A stretch of 64,000 bases of DNA from positions 49,251 through 113,250 of the forward strand of contig DXZU01000021.1 of assembly GCA_019419525.1 (NCBI GenBank), given 5' to 3'. The notes beneath the pieces were generated by a model. That model had not been told where the DNA came from. It did not search any database and was given only the letters and a program-made list of their open reading frames with translations. A program made the translations under genes and the position numbers. This document shows positions 46,301 to 53,323 of this stretch, one piece after another. Source of the stretch: Collinsella sp. (GTDB lineage Bacteria > Actinomycetota > Coriobacteriia > Coriobacteriales > Coriobacteriaceae). The first letter of the stretch is position 1, and each line of letters opens with the position of its first letter.

Positions 46301-46819
46301 TTACGCCTCGTTTTCGATGGTGGCGCGGGCACGCTCGGCAGTCAGTTCTGCCAGACGCTCCTCGTCCACCAGGGTGAGGCCCTTGGTCGGACACGCCTCG
46401 GCACACGCCGGACCGCCGGGACGGTCCACGCACAGGTCGCACTTGAGCACGAAGCTCTTAGTCTGCGAACCCACGCGCACGTCACCCATCAAGACGGGGA
46501 CCTGCGTGGTCGCCACGCTCACGGCGCCAAAGGGGCATGCCATGACGCAGCTCTTGCAGCCGATGCAGTTGTCCTCGTTGACGCCGATGCGATGGTTCTT
46601 TGGATCAAAGAACAAGGCGCCCGTAGGACAGGCCTTCGCGCACGGGGCATCCTCGCAATGATGGCAAGCCACCGGTGCGGAGATCTCGTACGTACGCGTC
46701 ACGCGCAGGCGCGGCGCGGCGATGTTGCCGGGAATATCGTGTGCCTCGATGCACGCCGCCATACAGGTTTGACACCCAATGCAGCGTGAAGAATCAGCCA
46801 CGACTCGTTTATTGCCCAT
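46301..46819 (-). CDS. hydN: HydN-like 4Fe-4S electron carrier
   Basis: A small ferredoxin that works with FdhF in formate hydrogenlyase. The 172-residue protein has four [4Fe-4S] motifs: CIGCQTCMAAC, CHHCEDAPCAKACP, CIGCKSCVMACP and CDLCVDRPGGPACAEACP. The start at 46819 has GGAGGGAG upstream; an upstream frame of 58 codons lacks a ribosome site. It lies 74 nt before fdhF and heads the 15-kb minus-strand formate hydrogenlyase operon. HyfA is a paralog. The promoter region is the 428-nt gap up to the toxin-antitoxin genes. Confidence 0.9.
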   Translation of the reverse strand: MGNKRVVADSSRCIGCQTCMAACIEAHDIPGNIAAPRLRVTRTYEISAPVACHHCEDAPCAKACPTGALFFDPKNHRIGVNEDNCIGCKSCVMACPFGAVSVATTQVPVLMGDVRVGSQTKSFVLKCDLCVDRPGGPACAEACPTKGLTLVDEERLAELTAERARATIENEA

Positions 46820-46959
46820 GTTGTTCACTCCCTCCTGAATCCCATGCCGGAGAGACCCTGTCGACGTTGCCCCAAGCCGCCCGTGGCCTGGCATCGGCGT
46901 ATCGAGCGCATGCGGCGAAACAGGCACTCGGTAGAGTTTCTCCAACGATATACAGGTTA

Positions 46960-47022
46960 AATATACGCAGTTGCAGGGGGCAAACTTGAGCATAGGCCCT
47001 GCAATACGGGTGTATTGCAGGG
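46960..47022 (-). promoter_or_regulatory. Putative promoter and palindromic operator before hydN
   Basis: CCCTGCAATAC-GGGT-GTATTGCAGGG (46997-47022) is a perfect 11-bp inverted repeat. A second half-site, TTGCAGGGG, lies at 46971-46979. TATATT on the minus strand (46960-46965) may be the -10 of the hydN operon, next to it. No sigma-54 consensus was found. Confidence 0.45.
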
Positions 47023-47183
47023 GTTTTGGCAGGTTGGAATTATTCTCTAGAAGCTATAAAGGTGAGTGTATTACATGCGTACATCCAAGGGAGATTTCAC
47101 GCTCGTTTCTGAAAGATGTAGTACGTTTGTAATATCGTTTACACTCAATTACTCTAGTGCAATAAAGTAGTGGTTGTAAGATT

Positions 47184-47220
47184 GGCTATTATTAGCCGAT
47201 GTTGTATTTGACTATTCAAA
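47184..47220 (+). promoter_or_regulatory. Two short palindromes upstream of the toxin-antitoxin genes
   Basis: GGCTATTATTAGCC (47184-47197) and TTTGACTATTCAAA (47207-47220) are perfect short palindromes 28 nt before the antitoxin start. They are candidates for antitoxin binding sites; a promoter was not resolved. Confidence 0.4.
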
Positions 47221-47247
47221 TTGCACGCTCATTAAGGGAGGCCAGTG

Positions 47248-47571
47248 ATGTCATCGACTCAAAAACGAGCCATCCTGCAGGTGCGCATTCGCGAGGAAGA
47301 CAAGCAGTATGCCGAGCGTCTCTACGACGCCATGGGCACATCGCTCGCCGAGGCTGTCCGTCTATTTGTCGCGCAGAGTATTTTGATGCGCAAGCTCCCC
47401 TTTCAGCCGGTCGCCGTGCGCTCCAAGGACGGCACGTCCGCCTATGGACTGCTCAAAGCATATGGGGACCCCAATCGCCGCTCCGAGGAGCGCAATGCCT
47501 GGATTGAATACCTAGCCACAGAAAGCGACGAGTCGGTTTTGGGTCCCGAGGAAGTAGATATCCATGAGTAG
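47248..47571 (+). CDS. RelB/DinJ-family antitoxin
   Basis: DNA-binding antitoxin expected to repress its own operon and neutralise the PIN-like protein that follows. The 107-residue protein has a ribbon-helix-helix N-terminal part (AILQVRIREEDKQYAERLYDAMGTSLAEAVRLFV), characteristic of the RelB/DinJ family, and a C-terminal tail for toxin binding. ATG at 47248 has AAGGGAGG upstream; a GTG one codon earlier is also possible. It overlaps the next gene by 8 nt. DinJ antitoxins usually pair with RelE-type toxins, so a PIN partner is a less usual combination. Confidence 0.8.
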   Translation: MSSTQKRAILQVRIREEDKQYAERLYDAMGTSLAEAVRLFVAQSILMRKLPFQPVAVRSKDGTSAYGLLKAYGDPNRRSEERNAWIEYLATESDESVLGPEEVDIHE

Positions 47572-48040
47572 CACCATCATCGACGAGACCGTCATCCTTC
47601 GCTACCTGCTTGACGACGACGAGGTCCTGTCACCGCGCGCTGCCAAGGTCATCGCCACGCGCACCGCACGTGTCTACCCCGAAATCATCACGCGCGTCGT
47701 GGTCACGCTGCGCGACGTCTATAAGGTTCCCCGCGTTGAAATTGCTGCGGCCATGAAAAGGCTGCTCGATGACGTCATGGTCGACGAGCCCACCGTTGTC
47801 GCCCTTGCCGTCAAACTCTTCGGCAAGACCCATATGGACTTTACCGACTGCCTCCTCGCAGCCCGAACCGCCATCTACAACGATGATGTCGTGAGCTTTG
47901 GCAAGCCCATCATCCAAGGCATGATCGACTACCGCCGCCAGCGCCAAACCGCCGCCGACGCCCGCAGCCGAAGCACCGACGCCCGCGGACACGGCACCGA
48001 CTCCACCATCGACAAGCTCCGCCACCACGGTCGCCACTAA
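47564..48040 (+). CDS. PIN-domain-like toxin
   Basis: A probable RNase toxin. The 158-residue protein has an N-terminal IIDETVILRYLLDDDE resembling the first PIN strand and helix with its acidic residue, and a later DFTDCLLAA acidic site near residue 103. The order matches VapC-like proteins. The last 30 residues are basic and low complexity (RSRSTDARGHGTDS). It overlaps the antitoxin by 8 nt. The first motif has E where many PIN toxins have T/S and N, so activity is not certain. A divergent promoter-proximal gene arrangement separates it from hydN. Confidence 0.7.
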   Translation: MSSTIIDETVILRYLLDDDEVLSPRAAKVIATRTARVYPEIITRVVVTLRDVYKVPRVEIAAAMKRLLDDVMVDEPTVVALAVKLFGKTHMDFTDCLLAARTAIYNDDVVSFGKPIIQGMIDYRRQRQTAADARSRSTDARGHGTDSTIDKLRHHGRH

Positions 48041-48074
48041 CCGGCAGGCAACGGCATCGCCCGCCCCTCAGCCC

Positions 48075-48154
48075 CATCCCCTCCTAAGTTGCGGTGAAAT
48101 AGTTCCTGGATTTAGGCTTATTCGAGCCTTTCAGGAACTATTCCACCGCAACTT
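48075..48154. repeat. Palindromic repeat, left copy around the AbiEi-like gene
   Basis: Arms AAGTTGCGGTGAAATAGTTC (48086 on, 25 nt) and its near-perfect complement (48131-48154) enclose an inner hairpin AGGCT-TATTCG-AGCCT. Including the flank CATCCCCTCCT at 48075-48085, the left 36 nt are identical to the reverse complement of 49441-49476. Confidence 0.85.
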
Positions 48155-48170
48155 TCTGTAAGGGTGGTTT

Positions 48171-48193
48171 TTAGTGCCGCCGAGGGGCACTAA
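48171..48193. terminator. Short hairpin
   Basis: TTAGTGCC pairs with GGCACTAA around a 7-nt loop, after the left palindromic repeat. There is no long T tract. The rest of 48194-48326 shows no feature. Confidence 0.35.
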
Positions 48194-48326
48194 TCAACCG
48201 TTTGCCGATATGTTTGGCTACGACTCATGACTCTGACCTGCCCCGTCAAGCTTTTGGTCAGTTCATGGCAAGGTCAGGCGGGCCAAATATGGGATAGCGT
48301 AGTGTCATTCACTCCCCCTCGAGACC

Positions 48327-49334
48327 ATGGGGTCGAAAATGAGTCATGATAAACGCTGTACCAAACCGCAATTAGAGCTATTCTTCCGGTTATTCGAGGC
48401 CCATCATGGCGGGCACCTGTTTGTAGCTACCAAAAAATGGGATGAACGCTGTGCCTACGCGCTCATGCAAAAAGAGATGATTATTCGACTCTACAACCAT
48501 GTCTACGCTGATCCCGCGTATTGGAATGACCTCGGCGTCGAAGATCGCATCTTTCAATTGGCATCCGCTATTGCGGTCGTTGAACCGAATGCCGTGTTTT
48601 GTGGAGCAACGGCGGCACTGCTCTATGGCATCGGTTCTGCATATTCGCTTCTCGACAAGGTGCAAGTGCTGTTGCCGCGTTCCACCAGACGCGATATGTA
48701 CGAATTCGTTGAATACCGACGCTGGCGGCCGGGCGACGTATGGCAGCTCGGTCCTTTTACGTTAACGAATCCATATCGTACGGTGGTCGGCATCGCCCGA
48801 ACTAACGCTTTTCGATATGCACTAGGCTATGTCGACGGGTTGGCTCGTGAGTACGGTGTCGAGCGTGAAGAATTGCGTGCATATGCACAAACGAACTGCC
48901 GCGGACTGCACGGCATCGCGCGCGCATTTGACGTTTTTGAACACATGGATGGCAGATCGGATAACGGTGGAGAATCCGAAGCACGGGCGGCAATGATTCT
49001 GGCGGGAGTTGCCGCTCCCGAACTTCAGGTTGAAATCACTCGACCGGGAAACGCCGGCTATTATTTGGCAGATTACGGCTGGCAGATGCCAAACGGCTCA
49101 TGGATGCTGGCTGAGCTGCATGGACTAGGCAAGTTTGAGGACGATGCCCAAAATGATCCGGAACATACTGCGGCAAAAACCTATCGAGCTGCCCTCATGC
49201 GCGACACGAACCTGCGTGCCATGGGCCACAACGTCATTCATTTCAAGCTCTCAGACACCTACGATGTCAAAGCGTTCGGCTCCATGATGCGCGGCTACGG
49301 TATACCAACCACAAAACCCTACGCAGACTCCTGA
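48327..49334 (+). CDS. AbiEi-like antitoxin-domain protein with endonuclease-like C-terminal domain
   Basis: Function not known. The 335-residue protein resembles the actinobacterial family with an AbiEi-type winged-helix and central domain (about residues 1-190: ALMQKEMIIRLYNHVY, CGATAALLYGIG, ANPYRT-like TNPYRTVVGIAR). The C-terminal part resembles Vsr/DUF559 endonuclease-like domains: ESEARAAMILAGVAAPELQVEI, then DYGWQMPNGSWMLAELHG and NVIHFKLSDT. No AbiEii-type nucleotidyltransferase toxin is adjacent. It stands alone, bracketed by inverted copies of a palindromic repeat. The start is uncertain: ATG at 48327 or ATG at 48339 (MSHDKR) after GGGG. Slightly less GC-rich than its neighbours. 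Confidence 0.6.
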   Translation: MGSKMSHDKRCTKPQLELFFRLFEAHHGGHLFVATKKWDERCAYALMQKEMIIRLYNHVYADPAYWNDLGVEDRIFQLASAIAVVEPNAVFCGATAALLYGIGSAYSLLDKVQVLLPRSTRRDMYEFVEYRRWRPGDVWQLGPFTLTNPYRTVVGIARTNAFRYALGYVDGLAREYGVEREELRAYAQTNCRGLHGIARAFDVFEHMDGRSDNGGESEARAAMILAGVAAPELQVEITRPGNAGYYLADYGWQMPNGSWMLAELHGLGKFEDDAQNDPEHTAAKTYRAALMRDTNLRAMGHNVIHFKLSDTYDVKAFGSMMRGYGIPTTKPYADS

Positions 49335-49396
49335 CCGGCTGTCCTCATCTTCTCGACAACAGAACCCATCATCGACCCAGCCCGCTCGGCCTCAAT

Positions 49397-49476
49397 AAGT
49401 TGCGGTGAAATAGTTCCTGGATAACAGCTTTTGCGGCTAATCCAGGAACTATTTCACCGCAACTTAGGAGGGGATG
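49397..49476. repeat. Palindromic repeat, right copy around the AbiEi-like gene
   Basis: Arms of 25 nt (49397-49421 and 49441-49465) are perfect complements around a loop with ACAGC-TTTTGC-GGCT. The outer flank AGGAGGGGATG (49466-49476) mirrors CATCCCCTCCT of the left copy. The gene between the copies is thus enclosed in a perfect 36-bp inverted repeat. Confidence 0.85.
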
Positions 49477-49500
49477 TGGGGTCCCCGGCATGTATATGAA

Positions 49501-49534
49501 AACGGCTCTGGCACCAAATAGAGCCAAAGCCGTT
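49501..49534 (-). terminator. Terminator after the tRNA pair
   Basis: AACGGCT pairs with AGCCGTT, with an inner TTGGC/GCCAG extension, and is followed by TTTTC on the minus strand, 12 nt after tRNA-Gly. Confidence 0.6.
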
Positions 49535-49546
49535 AAAACTATCCTA

Positions 49547-49620
49547 TGGAGCGGGCGACGGGAATCGAACCCGCGTCATCAGCTTGGAAGGCTGGGGTTC
49601 TACCATTGAACTACGCCCGC
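49547..49620 (-). tRNA. tRNA-Gly (UCC)
   Basis: The minus strand begins GCGGGCGTAGTTCAATGG, with anticodon loop CTTCCAA in a CAGC/GCTG stem, T arm GGGTTCGATTCCC, and encoded CCA at 49547-49549. Confidence 0.95.
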
Positions 49621-49626
49621 AAGATA

Positions 49627-49703
49627 TGGTCGGGACGACAGGATTTGAACCTGCGACATCCTGCTCCCAAAGCAGGCGCGCTACCAAACTGCGCCACGTC
49701 CCG
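49627..49703 (-). tRNA. tRNA-Pro (UGG)
   Basis: The minus strand begins CGGGACGTGGCGCAGTTTGG, with anticodon loop TTTGGGA in a CCTGC/GCAGG stem, T arm AGGTTCAAATCCT, and encoded CCA at 49627-49629. It lies 6 nt before tRNA-Gly and is co-transcribed. Confidence 0.95.
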
Positions 49704-49794
49704 AAGGTGTTGAGCAGCTAAGGCATAAACCTTGCGTGTCCCAAAGCGAAGGAAATTATAGGGGAGACTCCCCGCCTGTGCAAGCGGCGATGTT

Positions 49795-51153
49795 CTAGCT
49801 CCTCGAATGTGCGACAAACCGGCTGTGGAGCAGACCAATCACAAACGCCACCACGGCGAACGGCGCCCACGCGGCTCCAATGTCTGCCAGCGGCAACGCA
49901 TCGAACGGCAGCCACGCGCCAGCAAAGAACGCATCGCGGACCGAAGTGATTACGCTCTGCACCGCGACAACGCCGCCGACCCAAACCCACACCTGCGGAT
50001 GAGCGTCGCAAAAGCCGTGCACCAGGCCCATCAGTACCAGCACGATGGCAACGGGATACAAGGCGTTGAGCATGGGCACCGAGAACATAAGAATCACGTC
50101 GAGGCCCACATTGGAGAGCACGCACGAAAACGCTGCGAACACAAAGGCGAGAATCGCAAAGGGACGGCGCATGGCCTCCTCGGAGGCCTCCGCTCCCCCT
50201 TCGACCACATACGTCTCGCAGAAGTAACGCGAGCAGCAGCTGATAAGGCCAATACACACGTTCATGCAGGCGAGGAAGAAGATGGCGAAGACCACGACCG
50301 TGCCGGCAAGGCCAAAGTGCATGGAGGCAGAGCGGGCAAGGATGGCGGCGCCATTGGTAGCGTCGGGCATCACGGTGCCGAGCTGCATGCCGGCAAGGGC
50401 CAAGCCGCAATAGATAAAGGCCATGAGCACGCCGGCGATCACACCGGAGCGCGAAATTTCAAAAGCGACGCGCTTGTCGTCGGTCACGCCCAGCTCGTGA
50501 ATGGTCTCGGCGATGATGATGCCGAAAGCGAGCGACGCAAGCAGGTCCATGGTCTGATAGCCAGTTAAAAAGCCCTGCACGGCGGCGCCTGCATCGTAGG
50601 GAGCCTGAGGCGCGGCAGCCGGTCCCAGCGGCGAGATCACGGCTGCACCCACGACCAGCACGATGAGCGCAATGAGCGCGGGGCCCGTAATGCGACCGAG
50701 CACGCGCGTGATGACACCCGGGCGCAGTGTGAGCGCAAACGCGACGACGAAGAACCCGATGGCAAACACCAGACGTGCCGTGCCAAGCGAAACACCCTCG
50801 GGTAGCAGCGGCACGAGCATTTCGAACGCCGTAGAGCTTGTGCGCGGAATGGCCAGGCACGGACCGATGGCCAGGTAGACCGCCGCAACGAAGAATTCAC
50901 CAAACTTAGGATGCACGCGCCCGGCCAGCTCGCGGGCCGTGCCGGCGAGCGCGACGGCGATAAAGCCCATGACGGGCAGGCCGATGGCGGCAATCAAAAA
51001 GCCAATCATGGCAAGCGGCGTGGCCGTGCCGGCCTGAAGTGCCAGCAACGGCGGAATGATGAGGTTACCGGCGCCAAAGAGCATCGAAAACAGCGCAATG
51101 CCGACGGTGACGACATGGTCGGAGCGCAAACCGCGCGGAGCGGATGAGGCCAT
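49795..51153 (-). CDS. brnQ: Branched-chain amino acid carrier (BrnQ/LIVCS family)
   Basis: Sodium-coupled inner-membrane importer of leucine, isoleucine and valine. The 452-residue protein has about 12 hydrophobic helices. The family start FSMLFGAGNLIIPPLLAL is near residue 20 and IGPCLAIPRTSSTAFEM is near residue 100. TGYQTMDLLASLAFGIII and the loop SISRSGVI-like EISRSGVIAG follow. The start at 51153 has AAAGGTG upstream; a 79-codon longer frame runs into the upstream terminator and is rejected. It is the last gene of this minus-strand stretch but is separated from the desulfurase by a terminator. Confidence 0.93.
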   Translation of the reverse strand: MASSAPRGLRSDHVVTVGIALFSMLFGAGNLIIPPLLALQAGTATPLAMIGFLIAAIGLPVMGFIAVALAGTARELAGRVHPKFGEFFVAAVYLAIGPCLAIPRTSSTAFEMLVPLLPEGVSLGTARLVFAIGFFVVAFALTLRPGVITRVLGRITGPALIALIVLVVGAAVISPLGPAAAPQAPYDAGAAVQGFLTGYQTMDLLASLAFGIIIAETIHELGVTDDKRVAFEISRSGVIAGVLMAFIYCGLALAGMQLGTVMPDATNGAAILARSASMHFGLAGTVVVFAIFFLACMNVCIGLISCCSRYFCETYVVEGGAEASEEAMRRPFAILAFVFAAFSCVLSNVGLDVILMFSVPMLNALYPVAIVLVLMGLVHGFCDAHPQVWVWVGGVVAVQSVITSVRDAFFAGAWLPFDALPLADIGAAWAPFAVVAFVIGLLHSRFVAHSRS

Positions 51154-51179
51154 ATGCACACCTTTCGGGTCGAAACAAA

Positions 51180-51209
51180 AACGGGACGGGCAAAAACACC
51201 CGTCCCGCA
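51180..51209 (-). terminator. Terminator after the cysteine desulfurase gene
   Basis: CGGGACGGG pairs with CCCGTCCCG around an 8-nt loop, followed by TTTTTG on the minus strand. It ends the selenium-linked operon and lies just upstream of brnQ. Confidence 0.85.
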
Positions 51210-51230
51210 AGTATAAACGGTCTAGCAGCT

Positions 51231-52370
51231 TTAGCAGGCTAAATCGCACAGAGCATCGATAGCCGTGTCGACTTCTTCGGTAGTGTTGAAATACCCAAAC
51301 GAGAAGCGGACGACGCCCTGGCGCTCGGTCCCCAGCGCACGGTGCATGAGCGGGGCGCAATGGGCGCCGGGGCGCGTCGCAATCCCCCACCCTTGCATGA
51401 GTGCATCCGAGATCTCGGCAGAGTCGATATCGCCCACGTTGAGCGACACAATCGCAGAGCGCGTCGGCTGGTCAAAGGCACCGTAGAGCTTAATCCCCGA
51501 AATCTCGCGCACACCGGAAAGGAAGCGATCAGCGAGTGCACGCTCGTGGGCAGCAATCGCCTCGACCCCACCCTGGGCCTCGATAAAGTCGAGGCCTGCG
51601 GAAAAGCCCGCGATGCCGTGGCCGTTGAGCGTGCCCGCCTCAAGGCGCGTGGGCCACTCAAGCGGCTGCAGTGGGTCGAAGCTGTGCACGCCCGTGCCGC
51701 CCATGGCCCACGGAGCCACGTCAATGCCCTCCGCCACGGCCAGGCCGCCGGTCCCCTGCGGACCCATGAGCCCCTTATGGCCGGTAAAGCACACAATGTC
51801 GAGGCCCATGGCCTGCATATCGATATGCGCCGTGCCGGCAGACTGCGAGGCATCGACGATCACCAGCGCACCGGCCGCATGCGCGATGGCAGCCACGCGC
51901 GCAATGTCGACCGCGTTGCCGGTCACATTGGAGGCGTGCGTCACCACCACAGCACGCGTACCGGGCGTGACAAGCCGCTCGAGCTCGTCGTAGTCGAGCA
52001 CGCCGTTGGTATCACAGCCCGCATGCTCAACCGTCACACCCTGCTCTGCCGCCAGGCGGTTGAGCGGACGCAGTACGGAGTTGTGCTCGAGCACCGTTGT
52101 GACCACATGGTCGCCGGGGCGCACCACCCCGTTGATGGCGGTGTTGAGCGCCGCCGTGGAGTTGGGCGTAAAGCACACATGGTCCGCCCTCGGGCAACCC
52201 AAAAGGCGCGCGAGCTTGGCACGGCAAGCGTGAATCGTACGAGCGGCATCGAGGGCACCCGACGTGGCGCCGCGCCCGGCATTGCCGAGCGAGCACATCG
52301 CCTGCGTCACGGCATCGATGACCACCTGCGGCTTGTGCATGGTCGTTGCCGCGTTATCCAGATAGATCAT
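51231..52370 (-). CDS. Cysteine desulfurase / selenocysteine lyase-like enzyme
   Basis: A PLP enzyme of the class V aminotransferase family that removes sulfur or selenium from cysteine or selenocysteine. The 379-residue protein has PLP Lys in CFTGHKGLMGPQG near residue 200, the catalytic Cys in RPGAHCAP near residue 340, and a TPNSTAALN segment near residue 68. It starts at 52370 in an ATGA overlap with the DUF3343 gene. It is in an operon with SelD, YedF and DUF3343, so supply of selenium to SelD is a likely role; sulfur transfer is equally possible on sequence alone. The C-terminus ends with Cys (CDLAC). Confidence 0.9.
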   Translation of the reverse strand: MIYLDNAATTMHKPQVVIDAVTQAMCSLGNAGRGATSGALDAARTIHACRAKLARLLGCPRADHVCFTPNSTAALNTAINGVVRPGDHVVTTVLEHNSVLRPLNRLAAEQGVTVEHAGCDTNGVLDYDELERLVTPGTRAVVVTHASNVTGNAVDIARVAAIAHAAGALVIVDASQSAGTAHIDMQAMGLDIVCFTGHKGLMGPQGTGGLAVAEGIDVAPWAMGGTGVHSFDPLQPLEWPTRLEAGTLNGHGIAGFSAGLDFIEAQGGVEAIAAHERALADRFLSGVREISGIKLYGAFDQPTRSAIVSLNVGDIDSAEISDALMQGWGIATRPGAHCAPLMHRALGTERQGVVRFSFGYFNTTEEVDTAIDALCDLAC

Positions 52371-52618
52371 CGCACGACCTCCCACATATCGATCACGGTG
52401 AAGCCCTCGGTGGGAACGCCCGCCGAGGCAAGTTCGCCGCGCAGCAGTTCCTCATCGGCAGGCAACGCCTTCCACGCCAAACCGCAGCCGGCAGCGACCT
52501 CCCCGGGCACGGGAATCGTCCGCCCGGGAAGACCGCGCTCGATGCACAGGGATTCGCAACCCATGGCGGCCGCCGTGGTGGGAAACGTGATGACAAGCGC
52601 CGGGCGCTTCTCCCTCAT
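52367..52618 (-). CDS. DUF3343 protein, putative Se/S carrier
   Basis: An 83-residue member of DUF3343. It has the family core: an N-terminal LVITFPTTAAAMGCESLC segment, then RTIPVPGEVAAGCGLAWK with the conserved Cys near residue 48. Short, with no extension, unlike the copy at 24359. ATG at 52618 follows TTGGAGTT. The stop overlaps the desulfurase start (ATGA). Its genes lie between yedF and the desulfurase, a common neighbourhood in selenium-using anaerobes. A role as thiol or selenium relay is inferred from context. Confidence 0.8.
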   Translation of the reverse strand: MREKRPALVITFPTTAAAMGCESLCIERGLPGRTIPVPGEVAAGCGLAWKALPADEELLRGELASAGVPTEGFTVIDMWEVVR

Positions 52619-52637
52619 GGCAACTCCAACCAATACG

Positions 52638-53264
52638 CTACGGGCGCACGACGCGCACGGCCTGCTCCATCTTCTCCACGATCACGTACATGTTGGTGAC
52701 CTCGCCCACCGCAAGCTGGTCTTTAATGCCATAGTGGTCGAGGCAGGTACCGCAGGTGAGAATCTCGACACCCTGCTCCGCCAAGCCCTTCAGGTCATCG
52801 AGCACCGGCGAGCCCTCGACGGTGAGCTTGGCACCGCCGTTGTAGAACAGCATGGTCACGGGCAGCTCCTCCTGCTGCGTCACGGCAAAGACAAACGCCT
52901 TCATGAGCTTGTGGCCCAGCTCGTCGTCGCCACGGCCCATGCAATCGGTATAGACGGAAATGACAAGTTTGCCCTTGCCGGCGCTGGCGTCGCAGAAAGC
53001 GGCGCCGTCCTGCTCGGGGTCCGCAACGGCCACGGCACCGGCGGTCGCGACGGTCACGTGCCACTCAGCGTCAGAAACCTTCTCGACTGAGGCCGTGCAG
53101 CCCTTCTCCTGCGCCATCTTCGAGATGTTCTTGACGGCGGTCTCGTTGTCGACCGAGGTCACGACTGTGCCCTCGCCATCGAGTTGCTTCAGGGCTTTGA
53201 GCGTCTTGACGACGGGCAGCGGGCAGGCATCGCCCATGGCATTGACTTCAATTTTGGTAGACAT
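52638..53264 (-). CDS. yedF: YedF-type selenium metabolism protein (TusA-DsrE fusion)
   Basis: A sulfurtransferase-like protein linked to selenium metabolism. The 208-residue protein joins a TusA-like N domain (residues 1-75, with the CPxP motif in DACPLPVVKTLKAL) to a DsrE-like C domain (residues 110-205, with SVYTDCMGRGDDELG and EILTCGTCLDHYG). The start at 53264 follows GAAAGGA; an in-frame TTG five codons earlier is rejected. It lies between selD and a DUF3343 gene on one transcript. It is not a selenoprotein; all key positions are Cys. Confidence 0.9.
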   Translation of the reverse strand: MSTKIEVNAMGDACPLPVVKTLKALKQLDGEGTVVTSVDNETAVKNISKMAQEKGCTASVEKVSDAEWHVTVATAGAVAVADPEQDGAAFCDASAGKGKLVISVYTDCMGRGDDELGHKLMKAFVFAVTQQEELPVTMLFYNGGAKLTVEGSPVLDDLKGLAEQGVEILTCGTCLDHYGIKDQLAVGEVTNMYVIVEKMEQAVRVVRP

Positions 53265-53283
53265 AGTTTTTCCTTTCAAAAGG

Positions 53284-53307
53284 GACCGCCCAGAACAGTA
53301 GGCGGTC
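53284..53307 (-). terminator. Hairpin between selD and yedF
   Basis: GACCGCC pairs with GGCGGTC around a 10-nt loop and continues CCTTTTG on the minus strand. Likely a partial terminator or processing site inside the operon, 16 nt after the selD stop. Confidence 0.5.
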
Positions 53308-53323
53308 GCATAAACGGTTTTCC

